Assembly: GCF_002207865.1 (NCBI RefSeq)
Contig: NZ_BDQM01000016.1
Span: 1-64,000 of the forward strand
Length of the DNA stretch: 64,000 nucleotides
From: Colwellia marinimaniae
GTDB lineage: Bacteria > Pseudomonadota > Gammaproteobacteria > Enterobacterales > Alteromonadaceae
Direction: 5' to 3'
The position numbers and the translations under genes are program-made. Below, piece after piece: positions 51,350-64,000 of the stretch. Position 1 is the first letter of the stretch, and the number at the start of each line of letters is the position of its first letter. The notes under the pieces were generated by a model. That model was not told the origin of the DNA, searched no databases, and saw only the letters and a list, made by a program, of their open reading frames with translations.

Positions 51350-53536
51350 ATGCATAAGAAAAAACTTATTTTCTCTATTCTCACGCTATTAGCTGTTCTA
51401 GTCTGGTTATATCCGGCAGAGCAGCCTTATAAATATCGACAAGTTAAACGCATAGCGGTAGCAGAAGAAAATTATTTACTGCCAATTTTTCCGCATATTA
51501 GTCAAGTTAGTCGGCCAAAAGAAGCCTTTCATTTTCCTATTAAGTTAGGGGACGTTGGCCCCAGTAATTCTTTATATTCAGGGCCTAAGCAATATCCTTT
51601 TTATTGTATGACCATAGATTCACAGCTAGAGCAGCCTTTGGTTGATAACCAAGAAGGTTTTGGTGTGCCTGTCTATGATAATCTCGCCCAGCGCAGTAAA
51701 ATTATTGGTTATTCAAAAGATTGCTTAGTGGCAAGTCATTTACAGTTTTATTATTTAACTCTAGATAATAACTTGGTTAAGCTGCCTATTGAGCAGTTTT
51801 CCCAATTAGCGTCTTTAAGAGATGCGCAGTTGCCTTTGCAATTGTTTCGAGCCGAGCAAGGCAGTATTAACCGCTTTATTTATACTATTGCTATGGCAAT
51901 AACGCCGGAAGAGCTTGGCACACGTTCGATGAGCTCATTATGGAATAAAAAATTAATATATCAGTTTAATGGTGGCTCGGGCATAGGTTTTCGCCAAGGT
52001 CGACAAAAAGCAATCAGAACGATTACTCGTCGTTTAAGCGAAGTGCAGCAAGGTTATGCGATCATAAGTTCCAGCGGTAATCGTACTAGTTATACCTATA
52101 ACATGTTATTGGCCGAAGATACCGCTCGTAGGGTTAAGCTGCATTTTGTCAGTCTATTTGGTGAGCCTTTGTACACGGTTGGTATTGGCGGCTCAGGTGG
52201 TGGCTTGGCGCAATATCTTATCGGACAAAATAGTCATGGTATTCTTGATGGCTTAATTCCGCAGTATTCATATCCTGATATGGTCAGCCAAACTATATAT
52301 ACCTTAGATTGTGATTTGTTTAATAATTATTTTACCTTTAGAGCCAAGGATAATAGCCGTTGGCAGCAATGGGATCAGCGACAACTACTTGAAGGCATGA
52401 ATAGCTTACAAGACTTTCCGCAAAAAATAGCCTTTTTACAACCAGTAGCGCAATTAATGGCGGGTATGGTACCGAGTTTCCCCCAAGGTAATAGTGAATG
52501 TATCAATGGTTACTTTGGCTTATCCACCTTTATCCACAACCCAAGACAAGGCTTCTTGCGACATTTTTATAGCGATGAAGTGGTAAAACAAACCAATTGG
52601 AATTATTGGGAAGATATGGCTTGGCTTTTCAGTCGTGATCAACATGGCTTAGTGGAAAGTACTTGGGATAATGACGGGGTGCAATATGGTTTACATGCCT
52701 TAAAACAAAAACAGATCACTTTAGCTGAATTTGTCCATCTCAATAAAAACATAGGCAGTTGGAAAGAGCAGTACAAAATGAAGGCTGAAAATATTATCAC
52801 GCCGTTTGGCCGGAAAATGCCTTTTTGGTTGTCTTTATGGGGCAGTGACAATATAACTCAAGTCATTGATAACCAAATGGCGCCACGGCGTAGTGCTTCA
52901 CTCAACGCTATTGAGGCGGCTTATCGAGGAGGACAGGTTTTTATTGGTAAGCTGGACTTGCCTATCATTGATGTTCGTCATTACTTAGAAGAAAAACTCG
53001 ATATGCATCATATGTCGGCATCTTTTAGTACTCGTTTACGTTTACAACAAGCCAATGGCCATTTTGATAACCAAGTTATTTGGGTGGCAAAGCGCGACTT
53101 TGATCCAACCAAGAACGCTTTTGTTTTGATGGATTTATGGCTACTAAAACGCAAACAGTTTCCTGAGCTCAATGCCGCGCAAAGCAAGCCAGTACAATTA
53201 CAAGATACTTGTTTTGATGATAAGGGCGAGGTAATAGCGCAAGGCAAGGGGGTTTGGCAAGGAAAATGGAATCAAGTTGGCTATGAAAAAAAATCGTTAA
53301 ATCGAGGCGCATGTGCAGAGCATTATGCTATTTTTTCCAATAGCCGTATTCAAGCAGAAGGTCCATGGCAGGGGAGCGTGTTTAAATGTTATAAAATTCC
53401 ACTTGCGCAGGCCATTAAACAAGGTATGTATGGCTCTATTGACTTAACTAAACACCTCAAGGATATGCAGGTTATTTTTGCTAGCGGGGTGTGTGACTAT
53501 AGCCAGGGCGATGCCGGTAGGCCTAAAGATATTTAG
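51350..53536 (+). CDS. DUF6351-like secreted alpha/beta hydrolase
   Basis: A 728-residue protein with an N-terminal hydrophobic leader (about 5-20) that may be a signal or anchor. An alpha/beta-hydrolase nucleophile elbow is visible: VGIGGSGGGLAQYLIGQ, with an upstream IYQFNGGSGIGFRQGRQ oxyanion-type segment and AIISSSGNRTSYTYNMLLAEDT. A second conserved part reads GLIPQYSYPDMVSQTIYTLDCDLFNNYF. This layout fits the DUF6351 family. The substrate is not known. A gene of this size with its own terminator is probably independent. Confidence 0.8.
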   Translation: MHKKKLIFSILTLLAVLVWLYPAEQPYKYRQVKRIAVAEENYLLPIFPHISQVSRPKEAFHFPIKLGDVGPSNSLYSGPKQYPFYCMTIDSQLEQPLVDNQEGFGVPVYDNLAQRSKIIGYSKDCLVASHLQFYYLTLDNNLVKLPIEQFSQLASLRDAQLPLQLFRAEQGSINRFIYTIAMAITPEELGTRSMSSLWNKKLIYQFNGGSGIGFRQGRQKAIRTITRRLSEVQQGYAIISSSGNRTSYTYNMLLAEDTARRVKLHFVSLFGEPLYTVGIGGSGGGLAQYLIGQNSHGILDGLIPQYSYPDMVSQTIYTLDCDLFNNYFTFRAKDNSRWQQWDQRQLLEGMNSLQDFPQKIAFLQPVAQLMAGMVPSFPQGNSECINGYFGLSTFIHNPRQGFLRHFYSDEVVKQTNWNYWEDMAWLFSRDQHGLVESTWDNDGVQYGLHALKQKQITLAEFVHLNKNIGSWKEQYKMKAENIITPFGRKMPFWLSLWGSDNITQVIDNQMAPRRSASLNAIEAAYRGGQVFIGKLDLPIIDVRHYLEEKLDMHHMSASFSTRLRLQQANGHFDNQVIWVAKRDFDPTKNAFVLMDLWLLKRKQFPELNAAQSKPVQLQDTCFDDKGEVIAQGKGVWQGKWNQVGYEKKSLNRGACAEHYAIFSNSRIQAEGPWQGSVFKCYKIPLAQAIKQGMYGSIDLTKHLKDMQVIFASGVCDYSQGDAGRPKDI

Positions 53537-53703
53537 GGGCGGTTAAATTTTGATTCGTTTAATACTGCTATCTGAAATGTTTGATTTATTAGATGATTAC
53601 CTAAAGGGCAACAGCGCAAACTTAGCTAATATATTTTTGCCAGTGGTTTGTTATTGTGGATAGCCATTTTTTTTTGAATTTATATTTAAGAACGTTTTCA
53701 TAC

Positions 53704-53741
53704 AAAAAAAGCGGTCAGCATAAGATGCTTAGCGCTTTTTT
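53704..53741. terminator. bidirectional terminator between DUF6351 gene and nadC
   Basis: AAAAAAAGCG and CGCTTTTTT arms enclose GCATAAGATGC, which pairs inside. A-run on one side and T-run on the other serve both convergent genes. Confidence 0.85.
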
Positions 53742-53764
53742 ATTATTCGAGTATAGACTTGCTG

Positions 53765-55211
<1,447 letters not shown>

Positions 55212-55330
55212 ACTAAGCAGCTCTTGATAAGGTTAGCTGTATTGTATGTTGTCTTAAGTAAGCAATAAAGCCCAAAATGTAACCTTAACCAAGTGCCGAA
55301 AAGTAATACCACTAAAATAATGAGCAATCC

Positions 55331-55900
55331 ATGTTTTCTATTTCTTCTGGCTGGCTAGCACAAGCACAACATTTCCCCTCGCCGTATTTTTCTCCGCGCG
55401 AATTAGCGGATGACATTAGTTTATTGGTTATCCATAATATTTCCCTGCCGGCAGGGCAGTTTGGTGGTAATTGCATCCATGATTTATTTCTTGGGCAATT
55501 AGATTGTAACGCCCATGCTAGTTTTAATGACTTGCAGGGGGTGGAAGTTTCCGCGCATTGTCTTATCCGCCGGGATGGTCGCATTAGCCAGTATGTATCT
55601 TTTGATGATAAGGCTTGGCATGCGGGAGCTTCTTCATTTAGAGCAAGGCCGCGCTGTAATGATTATTCTATTGGTATTGAATTAGAGGGCACAGATGATA
55701 TTTGTTATACCGCAGAGCAGTACCAACAACTAATAGCGTTAACACTTTGTTTGCAAAATAAATTTCCTGGCATTATCATGAGTCATATCGTGGGTCATTG
55801 TGATATTGCCCCAGGTAGAAAAACCGATCCCGGGCCAGTATTTGATTGGCAATACTTTCGTCAGTGTTTAACTGAACAAGCGACAAGGAATAATATTTAG
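55331..55900 (+). CDS. ampD: 1,6-anhydro-N-acetylmuramyl-L-alanine amidase AmpD
   Basis: A 189-residue zinc amidase of cell-wall recycling. Zinc and catalytic residues are in LLVIHNISLPAGQFGG (first His) and in IVGHCDIAPGRKTDPGPVFDW (second His and Asp); ECM-contact block FLGQLDCNAHASFNDLQGVEVSAHCLIRRDG. Length matches E. coli AmpD (183). It is followed one base later by ampE. Loss of AmpD derepresses AmpC in enterics; no ampC or ampR is in the window. Confidence 0.95.
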   Translation: MFSISSGWLAQAQHFPSPYFSPRELADDISLLVIHNISLPAGQFGGNCIHDLFLGQLDCNAHASFNDLQGVEVSAHCLIRRDGRISQYVSFDDKAWHAGASSFRARPRCNDYSIGIELEGTDDICYTAEQYQQLIALTLCLQNKFPGIIMSHIVGHCDIAPGRKTDPGPVFDWQYFRQCLTEQATRNNI

Positions 55901-55901
55901 C

Positions 55902-56825
55902 ATGAGTTTATTAAGTTTATTAATTGCACTGGCTGCAGAGCGTTCGTTATCTGCCAAAGTGTGGCGATTTAATTTTTATTATCAACACTATCTACATTTT
56001 TTTAGCAAAAACTTTACCGCTAAACAAGGTACGGTCGCGAGTGCGGTCTTCATTATCTTACCTGTTATGGCGACGTATTTTTTGCTTGAGCTAATTGATA
56101 ACAGCGTCATGCAATTAGTTATCTCGACTTTGGTGCTTATTGTTTGTTTTGGTTGTACCACCACGAGAAAGAGTTATAAAAGCTACCTGCACTCAGCTTT
56201 TCGCGGTGAAGAAACGACCACGGCAATGCACCATCAGCAGTTATTATCGGACAAAAACTTACCTAATATGGGCTTTGGTCCAGCACTCATTTGGTTAAAC
56301 TACCGTTATTACATTGCTATTATGCTGTATTTTACCGTGTTTGGTGCTGCTGGCGCGGTATTTTACCGTTTGTTGACTAGCGTTATTGAACATAAAAAAT
56401 CTCAATGTATTGCCAGTGAAAATGAAAATAAAGCACAAGCAGAGGCTAACTCGGTAGCTAAAAGCGGCACTGAGCATGAGGCTCAACATGAAGGGAATGT
56501 TGCCCCTACTATTATCAATGGCTGTCAAAACCATCACGATGTACTTTATTGGCTAGATTGGGTACCTGTGCGAGTTGCCTCTTTTGGTTATATGTTTGTT
56601 GGTCACTTCTCTAAAGCTATGCCCGTTTGGTTAGACAGTTTATTTGATAGCCAAAAACCTACTCATCAAATTTTAATTGATGTTGCGCAAAAATCGGAAG
56701 ACATTATAGTGAATGAGGACGACTGCACAGCTGAGCCTTGTTTATTAGTCAGACTAGCAAAACGTAATGTCTTACTGGTCCTTGCCGTTATTTCAATATT
56801 GACCTTAGCTGGCTTACTAAACTAA
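55902..56825 (+). CDS. ampE: membrane protein AmpE
   Basis: A 307-residue protein with four or so membrane segments (for example IILPVMATYFLLELI, LTLVLIVCF, YIAIMLYFTVFGAAGAVFYRLL and a final LLVLAVISILTLAGLL). Family features: ALAAERSLSAKVWRFNFYYQHYLHFF, HSAFRGEETTTAMHHQQLLSDKNLPNMGFGPALIWLNYRYYIA, and WLDWVPVRVASFGYMFVGHFSKAM. It is co-translated with ampD (gap 1 base). Precise function in beta-lactamase signalling is unclear. Confidence 0.93.
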   Translation: MSLLSLLIALAAERSLSAKVWRFNFYYQHYLHFFSKNFTAKQGTVASAVFIILPVMATYFLLELIDNSVMQLVISTLVLIVCFGCTTTRKSYKSYLHSAFRGEETTTAMHHQQLLSDKNLPNMGFGPALIWLNYRYYIAIMLYFTVFGAAGAVFYRLLTSVIEHKKSQCIASENENKAQAEANSVAKSGTEHEAQHEGNVAPTIINGCQNHHDVLYWLDWVPVRVASFGYMFVGHFSKAMPVWLDSLFDSQKPTHQILIDVAQKSEDIIVNEDDCTAEPCLLVRLAKRNVLLVLAVISILTLAGLLN

Positions 56826-56841
56826 GTAAACAGCCTAAATC

Positions 56842-56856
56842 AATGGTCAGACCAAT
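56842..56856. promoter_or_regulatory. PdhR-like operator 1
   Basis: AATGGTCAGACCAAT, a near-palindrome with the core TGGT-N3-ACCA of PdhR operators. It lies just after ampE and 260 bp before pdhR. Confidence 0.65.
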
Positions 56857-56993
56857 CGTCCTTCTTGCTTTAATGCGCTAAAATTAGACAGTAATTTATT
56901 ACTTTAGCGCATAAAACCTTGCTTAAATCCTAGCCATAAACTAAATTTACTTGTCAAAAGTAGCTATATTTGCTACTTTATTACTCATAAATT

Positions 56994-57010
56994 AATTGGT
57001 CTTACCAATT
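56994..57010. promoter_or_regulatory. PdhR operator 2 upstream of pdhR
   Basis: AATTGGT-CTT-ACCAATT, a perfect palindrome fitting the PdhR consensus ATTGGTNNNACCAAT, 105 bp before the pdhR start. It is where pyruvate-responsive autorepression would act on the pdhR-aceE-aceF-lpd unit. Confidence 0.88.
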
Positions 57011-57115
57011 TACCAAGAGTTTTTTAGGGGCTTTTGCCTAGACATTTCTCTTTAGTCTCGTGGAAATAATGAGTTAATTAACTTTTATGAATGCCAACCT
57101 AACGAAAAGAAATCA

Positions 57116-57877
57116 ATGCTAGCATCAAAAAAAACTGGCCGAGTGAAGCCGCAGAAGTTGGCTGACATTATCTTAGCCCAGCTTGAAGCCATGATTATTG
57201 AAGGCAGTTTAAAGCCGGGTGAAAAATTATTACCCGAGCGTGAACTGGCTTTGCAGTTTGAAGTTTCAAGGCCATCATTACGTGAAGCAATACAGAAATT
57301 AGAGAGCAAAGGTTTAGTGACTCGCAAACAAGGTGGTGGCACCTTTGTCTGTAAAAATTTACTCAGCGGGTTTTCCGATCCCTTGTTTGAATTAATGTCT
57401 AATGATAATGAATCACAATTTGATTTATTAGAATTTCGTCATGGTATTGAAGGTATGGCCTCGTATTATGCTGCCATGCGTGGCACGCCAGCAGATTTTG
57501 AGCAAATTCAAATTAAGCACGATGACATTGGTACTAGCCAATTAGAAAATGATTTTCGCGTGGAAGCAGAAGCGGTGGTTGAATTTCATTTAGCTATTTG
57601 TGCCGCTTCACATAATGCGGTGATATTTCAACTTGCTCGCAGTATGTCTGCATTACTTGCTGATAATATTGCACAAAATTTAACAGTATTGGCAAAACGT
57701 CCGGATATCTTTAGCAAGATAACCGATTATAGAAAACGTTTGCTCAATGCTATTGTCAGTGGTCAGCCAAAAAAAGCTTGGGGTGCAAGTCATAGACACT
57801 TAGCTTTTATTGAAGAAATCCTGTTAAAACTTAGCCAGGAAAACAGCCGCATGGAACGCTCTATGCGCAGAATGTAG
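57116..57877 (+). CDS. pdhR: GntR-family pyruvate dehydrogenase repressor
   Basis: A 253-residue protein. N-terminal winged helix reads KLADIILAQLEAMIIEGSLKPGEKLLPERELALQFEVSRPSLREAIQKLESKGLVTRKQGGGTFV; the FCD effector domain includes FDLLEFRHGIEGMASYYAAMRG and the metal-binding HLAICAASHN. The protein matches E. coli PdhR (254 residues). It represses pdh genes and is released by pyruvate. It lies 93 bp upstream of aceE; the two palindromes upstream are its likely operators. Confidence 0.95.
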   Translation: MLASKKTGRVKPQKLADIILAQLEAMIIEGSLKPGEKLLPERELALQFEVSRPSLREAIQKLESKGLVTRKQGGGTFVCKNLLSGFSDPLFELMSNDNESQFDLLEFRHGIEGMASYYAAMRGTPADFEQIQIKHDDIGTSQLENDFRVEAEAVVEFHLAICAASHNAVIFQLARSMSALLADNIAQNLTVLAKRPDIFSKITDYRKRLLNAIVSGQPKKAWGASHRHLAFIEEILLKLSQENSRMERSMRRM

Positions 57878-57970
57878 TCGCTAGAAGAAATTACGTATTT
57901 GTACTATGAATAATTAGAAAATTTAATTATAAACTTTTATAAAATAAGAAAGTATTGGAGACTAAACAAT

Positions 57971-60658
<2,688 letters not shown>

Positions 60659-60683
60659 TTAGCATCTAGATAAGGAAAATATA

Positions 60684-62348
60684 ATGTCTATTGAAAAAAT
60701 CCTAGTCCCTGATGTTGGTGGCGATGAAGTTGAAATTATTGAAATTTGTGTTGCTGTCGGTGATAGCTTAGAAGCCGATGAAGGTATTATAACCGTAGAA
60801 ACTGACAAAGCTTCTATGGATATTCCAGCGCCTTTTGCCGGTGAGCTATTAAGCTTGTCAGTAAGTGTTGGTGATAAAATCAAAGAAGGGGATCTTATTG
60901 CTGAGATGAAAAGTGCATCGGCTGCTACTCCTGCTGAAGAAGCGCCAGCTGCGCCCGTAGTGGCAACACCGGCGGCCGCACCTGCGCCCGTTGTTGACGC
61001 TGCTCCGATAGCCGCTACGCCAGCACCTTCAACAGTAGAAATAATTGATATCGCGGTACCAGATATTGGTGAAGACGGGACAGTTGAAGTCATTGATGTT
61101 TTGGTGAGTGTTGGTGATGTCATTGAAGAAGAAGATGGCTTGATCACGCTAGAAACCGATAAAGCTACTATGGATGTGCCATCAACCCATGCCGGCACGG
61201 TTAAAGAAGTATTTATTAGTAACGGTGACAAGGTTAAGCAAGGGTCATTAGTAATCAAGCTTGAAACTGCTGGCAGTGAAGCCGCCGCTATTGTGGCTCC
61301 CGCTGTTGCAGCTGCTCCGGCACCTGCAGTAGCAGTAGCCGCGCCAACTGTTACCCCAACAACCGCGCCTAAGGCTGCGCCAGTACCACATCACCCACAA
61401 CTAGGTACTGTTAACAAAGGTAGTATTTACACCTCGCCGTCAATTCGCCGCTTGGCTCGTGAATTTGGCGTAGATTTAACCTTAGTTAAAGGCACAGGTC
61501 GTAAAAACCGCATCTTAAAAGATGATGTGCAATCATACGTTAAATATGAATTATCTCGCCCTAAAGCCAATGCGGGTAGCTCAGTTGCTGCTGGTGAAGG
61601 TGGTTTACAAGTGGTTAGTGCCAGAGCGATAGATTTCTCTAAATTTGGTGACATTGAAACTAAGCCATTATCACGCATTCAGAAGATTTCTGGACCATTC
61701 TTACATCGCAACTGGGTAACTATTCCACATGTTACTCAATTTGATGAAGCTGATATCACTAACGTTGAAGCCTTCCGTAAAGAGCAAAACGTACTTTGTG
61801 AAAAACAAAAGCTTGGTTTTAAAATTACGCCATTAGTCTTTGTTTTAAAAGCAGCCGCAAATGCGTTGCGCGCTTTCCCGACGTTTAATTCAAGCTTGAG
61901 TGAAGACGGTGAAAGCTTAATTCTTAAGAAGTACATCCACATTGGTATTGCCGTTGATACACCAAACGGTTTAGTTGTACCAGTAGTGCGCGATGTTGAT
62001 CAAAAAGGTATTCACCAGTTATCGCGTGAATTACTTGAAATCAGCATGAAAGCACGTGATGGCAAGTTAAAGGCAACTGATATGCAAGGTGGTTGTTTCA
62101 CCATTTCTAGCCTTGGCGGTATTGGTGGTACAGCGTTTACGCCAATCGTTAATGCCCCAGAGGTGGCTATTTTAGGTGTTTCTAAATCAGAAATGAAACC
62201 TAAGTGGAATGGTAAAGAGTTTGAACCTAAGCTAATGTTACCATTATCAATGTCTTATGATCATCGTGTCATTGATGGTGCCTTGGCCGCACGCTTCACA
62301 GTACATCTTGCTGGTGTAATGTCTGACATTCGTAAATTGATATTGTAG
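60684..62348 (+). CDS. aceF: dihydrolipoamide acetyltransferase E2
   Basis: A 554-residue protein with two N-terminal lipoyl domains, each with the DK lipoylation motif (VETDKASMDIP near residue 40, LETDKATMDVP near residue 160), joined by Ala/Pro-rich linkers. An E3/E1-binding domain follows (TSPSIRRLAREFGVDLTLVKG) and the catalytic core ends with MSYDHRVIDGALAARF (the His/Asp active site). E. coli AceF has three lipoyl domains, so this is a two-domain version. It lies 25 bp after aceE. Confidence 0.97.
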   Translation: MSIEKILVPDVGGDEVEIIEICVAVGDSLEADEGIITVETDKASMDIPAPFAGELLSLSVSVGDKIKEGDLIAEMKSASAATPAEEAPAAPVVATPAAAPAPVVDAAPIAATPAPSTVEIIDIAVPDIGEDGTVEVIDVLVSVGDVIEEEDGLITLETDKATMDVPSTHAGTVKEVFISNGDKVKQGSLVIKLETAGSEAAAIVAPAVAAAPAPAVAVAAPTVTPTTAPKAAPVPHHPQLGTVNKGSIYTSPSIRRLAREFGVDLTLVKGTGRKNRILKDDVQSYVKYELSRPKANAGSSVAAGEGGLQVVSARAIDFSKFGDIETKPLSRIQKISGPFLHRNWVTIPHVTQFDEADITNVEAFRKEQNVLCEKQKLGFKITPLVFVLKAAANALRAFPTFNSSLSEDGESLILKKYIHIGIAVDTPNGLVVPVVRDVDQKGIHQLSRELLEISMKARDGKLKATDMQGGCFTISSLGGIGGTAFTPIVNAPEVAILGVSKSEMKPKWNGKEFEPKLMLPLSMSYDHRVIDGALAARFTVHLAGVMSDIRKLIL

Positions 62349-62591
62349 GCGGGAATTTATTCGCGCTTTTATATCAACACCAAGCAATTAATATTGGCGA
62401 AGTTCAACACATAAGAGTAGAATTTCGCCATAAAATTTGAAATAGATAAAAAGGGAGTTCAATACGCCGTTAATTTATTTAACAGCAAGTTGAAAGCACG
62501 AAGTTGATGACCATCAATGAGTACTTTCAACGCAGCTATTAGAGAAAGGAACAAAGTGTTGAGCTAACCTTAACTAATAATGAGGATAAGC
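62349..62591 (+). other. aceF-lpd intergenic region with nested stem
   Basis: 243 bp without a gene. GTTGAAAG (62489-62496) and CTTTCAAC (62524-62531) form arms around a smaller TTGAT/ATCAA stem (62504-62517); TGGCGAA and TTCGCCA (about 62393-62431) form another. They may set the ratio of E3 to E1/E2 by processing or partial termination, or accompany a separate lpd promoter. Confidence 0.45.
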
Positions 62592-64000
62592 ATGAGTAAC
62601 GATATCAAAACTCAAGTAGTAATTTTAGGTGCCGGCCCTGGTGGCTATTCAGCAGCATTTCGCGCCGCTGATCTAGGCTTAGATGTAGTACTAGTAGAAA
62701 GCCGTAAAACATTAGGTGGCGTATGTTTAAATGTCGGTTGTATCCCTTCTAAAGCATTACTTCACGTAGCTAAAGTTATTGACGATGCCGCAGCTATGGC
62801 ATCTCACGGTGTTACTTTTGGTAAGCCTGAAATCGATTTAGACAAAATTCGTAGCTGGAAAGACAGTGTCACTGCACAGCTTACCGGTGGTTTATCGGGT
62901 ATGGCAAAAAGCCGTAAAGTAACCACAGTTTATGGTTACGGTAAATTTACTTCTGATAAAACTATTGTTGTAGAAGGCAACGATGGCGAAACAACCACTA
63001 TTAGTTTTGATAATGCCATTATTGCGGCAGGTTCGTCAGTGGTTAACTTACCATTCATTCCAACTGATGACCCACGTGTTATTGATTCTACCGGTGCGTT
63101 AGAGCTTAAAGACGTACCAGCAGAAATGTTAGTATTGGGTGGCGGTATCATTGGCCTAGAAATGGGTACTGTATATAAGGCCTTAGGCTCTAACGTATCA
63201 GTGGTTGAATTTGCTGACCAATTAGTACCAGCGGCTGATAAAGATATTGTTAGAATTTACACCAACTACAACAAGAAAAAATTCAACATTATGTTGTCTA
63301 CTAAAGTTGTCGCGGTTGAAGCAAAAGATGACGGTTTATACGTTACTTTTGAGGGTAAAAAAGCACCAAGCGACCCAGTACGTTACGACAAAATTTTAGT
63401 TGCTGTTGGCCGTAAGCCAAACGGTCACTTAGTTGCTGCTGATAAAGCCGGCGTAAATGTTGATGAGCGTGGTTTCATTAACGTTTCTAAAGAATTACGT
63501 ACTAACGTACCGCACATCTTCGCTATCGGTGATGTTGTTGGTCAACCTATGCTTGCTCATAAAGCGGTTCATGAAGCACATGTAGCTGCTGAAGTTATTT
63601 CTGGCAAAAAACATACTTTTGAACCTCGTTGTATTCCTTCAATTGCTTATACTGATCCAGAAATGGCTTGGGTTGGCGTTACTGAAGCTGAAGCAAAAGA
63701 GCAAGGTTTAAATATCGAAGTTGCTAACTTCCCATGGGCTGCTTCTGGCCGTGCTATCGCTTCTGCACGTACTGAAGGTAAAACTAAGATGATCTTTGAA
63801 AAAGAAACAGGTCGTGTACTTGGTGGCGCTATTGTTGGCATCAATGCCGGTGAATTACTAGGTGAAATTTGTTTAGCGGTTGAAATGGGCGCTGATGCGG
63901 AAGATCTTGCCTTAACTATTCATGCTCACCCAACGTTAAATGAATCAATTGGCTTAGCGGCAGAAATCTTTGAAGGTTCAATCACTGATTTACCCAATGC
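62592..64000 (+). CDS. lpd: dihydrolipoamide dehydrogenase E3 (3' end outside window)
   Basis: 469 codons are present from ATG 62592 and the frame is open at the window end, so only a few C-terminal residues of about 475 are missing. FAD-binding VILGAGPGGYSAAFRAADLGL, redox-active disulfide CLNVGC in GGVCLNVGCIPSKALLHVAKV, NAD-binding LVLGGGIIGLEMGTVYKALGS, and the dimer-interface HAHPTLNES with its catalytic His. It serves the pyruvate and 2-oxoglutarate dehydrogenase complexes. TGAGGAT precedes the ATG as ribosome-binding site. Confidence 0.97.
   Translation, partial: MSNDIKTQVVILGAGPGGYSAAFRAADLGLDVVLVESRKTLGGVCLNVGCIPSKALLHVAKVIDDAAAMASHGVTFGKPEIDLDKIRSWKDSVTAQLTGGLSGMAKSRKVTTVYGYGKFTSDKTIVVEGNDGETTTISFDNAIIAAGSSVVNLPFIPTDDPRVIDSTGALELKDVPAEMLVLGGGIIGLEMGTVYKALGSNVSVVEFADQLVPAADKDIVRIYTNYNKKKFNIMLSTKVVAVEAKDDGLYVTFEGKKAPSDPVRYDKILVAVGRKPNGHLVAADKAGVNVDERGFINVSKELRTNVPHIFAIGDVVGQPMLAHKAVHEAHVAAEVISGKKHTFEPRCIPSIAYTDPEMAWVGVTEAEAKEQGLNIEVANFPWAASGRAIASARTEGKTKMIFEKETGRVLGGAIVGINAGELLGEICLAVEMGADAEDLALTIHAHPTLNESIGLAAEIFEGSITDLPN

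Noticed and set aside
60659..61258. 199-residue minus-strand frame opposite aceF
   Set aside because: Mirror of the Ala/Pro-rich linkers and lipoyl domains; composition is Ser/Thr-rich without motifs.

Overview
The window looks like the chromosome of a marine, probably cold-adapted gammaproteobacterium of the Alteromonadales, most like Colwellia. That is inferred from the low G+C content, the protein sequences and the gene order (pdhR-aceE-aceF-lpd beside ampDE-nadC, ilvY/ilvC, yihI-DUF2489-hemN, rmf); no database search was possible.

Layout: (1) About 0.08-4.35 kb is a run of integron-type gene cassettes separated by about 100-bp attC sites. It carries a HigB-2/HigA-2 toxin-antitoxin pair, two small ORF cassettes, an ORF-less cassette, and a two-gene cassette (TauD-like dioxygenase plus a protein with an Rx4H HEPN-like motif and a Cys4 zinc ribbon). 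No integron integrase is visible. (2) 4.3-9.2 kb holds a decayed gene remnant, a HupE/UreJ-like membrane protein, an anchored periplasmic protein, an M19 dipeptidase lipoprotein and two secreted proteins. (3) 9.3-20 kb is a copper-handling region: a DUF411-cusCBA operon on the minus strand and a copC-copD-NTF2-like operon on the plus strand. Each is preceded by one of two paralogous small secreted Met/His/Cys-rich proteins that end in the same Tyr-Arg-Pro-Pro-Ile-Leu-Ser tail. (4) 20-31 kb is branched-chain amino acid synthesis: an ilvG-ilvM-ilvA unit with a readable Ile/Leu/Val leader peptide and attenuator, comM, the divergent ilvY/ilvC pair, ppnP and ilvD. (5) 31-35 kb has an SPFH/NfeD pair, a YegD-type Hsp70 and an unknown gene. 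(6) 35.2-38.1 kb is a second cassette-like cluster: a Fic protein followed directly by an attC, then a REP-associated transposase (RAYT) with its REP repeats, then another attC. (7) 38-64 kb is mostly housekeeping: proBA, an acyltransferase, a mechanosensitive channel, a Mpo1-like protein, tesB, yihI, DUF2489, hemN, rmf, DUF3820, a long unknown gene, msrA, a DUF6351-like hydrolase, nadC, a retropepsin-like protease, ampDE, and pdhR-aceEF-lpd, with lpd cut by the window end.

The most interesting points are these. A 14-bp motif (TAATAAGCTGTTAR) appears at three cassette junctions and looks like a collapsed attC. The duplicated ORF-less cassette starts exactly at the G of this junction in one copy and of a full attC in the other. 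The dioxygenase/HEPN-like cassette is a candidate stress or defence module. The paired CopL-like upstream genes may be copper-sensing leader genes controlling the two divergent copper operons.
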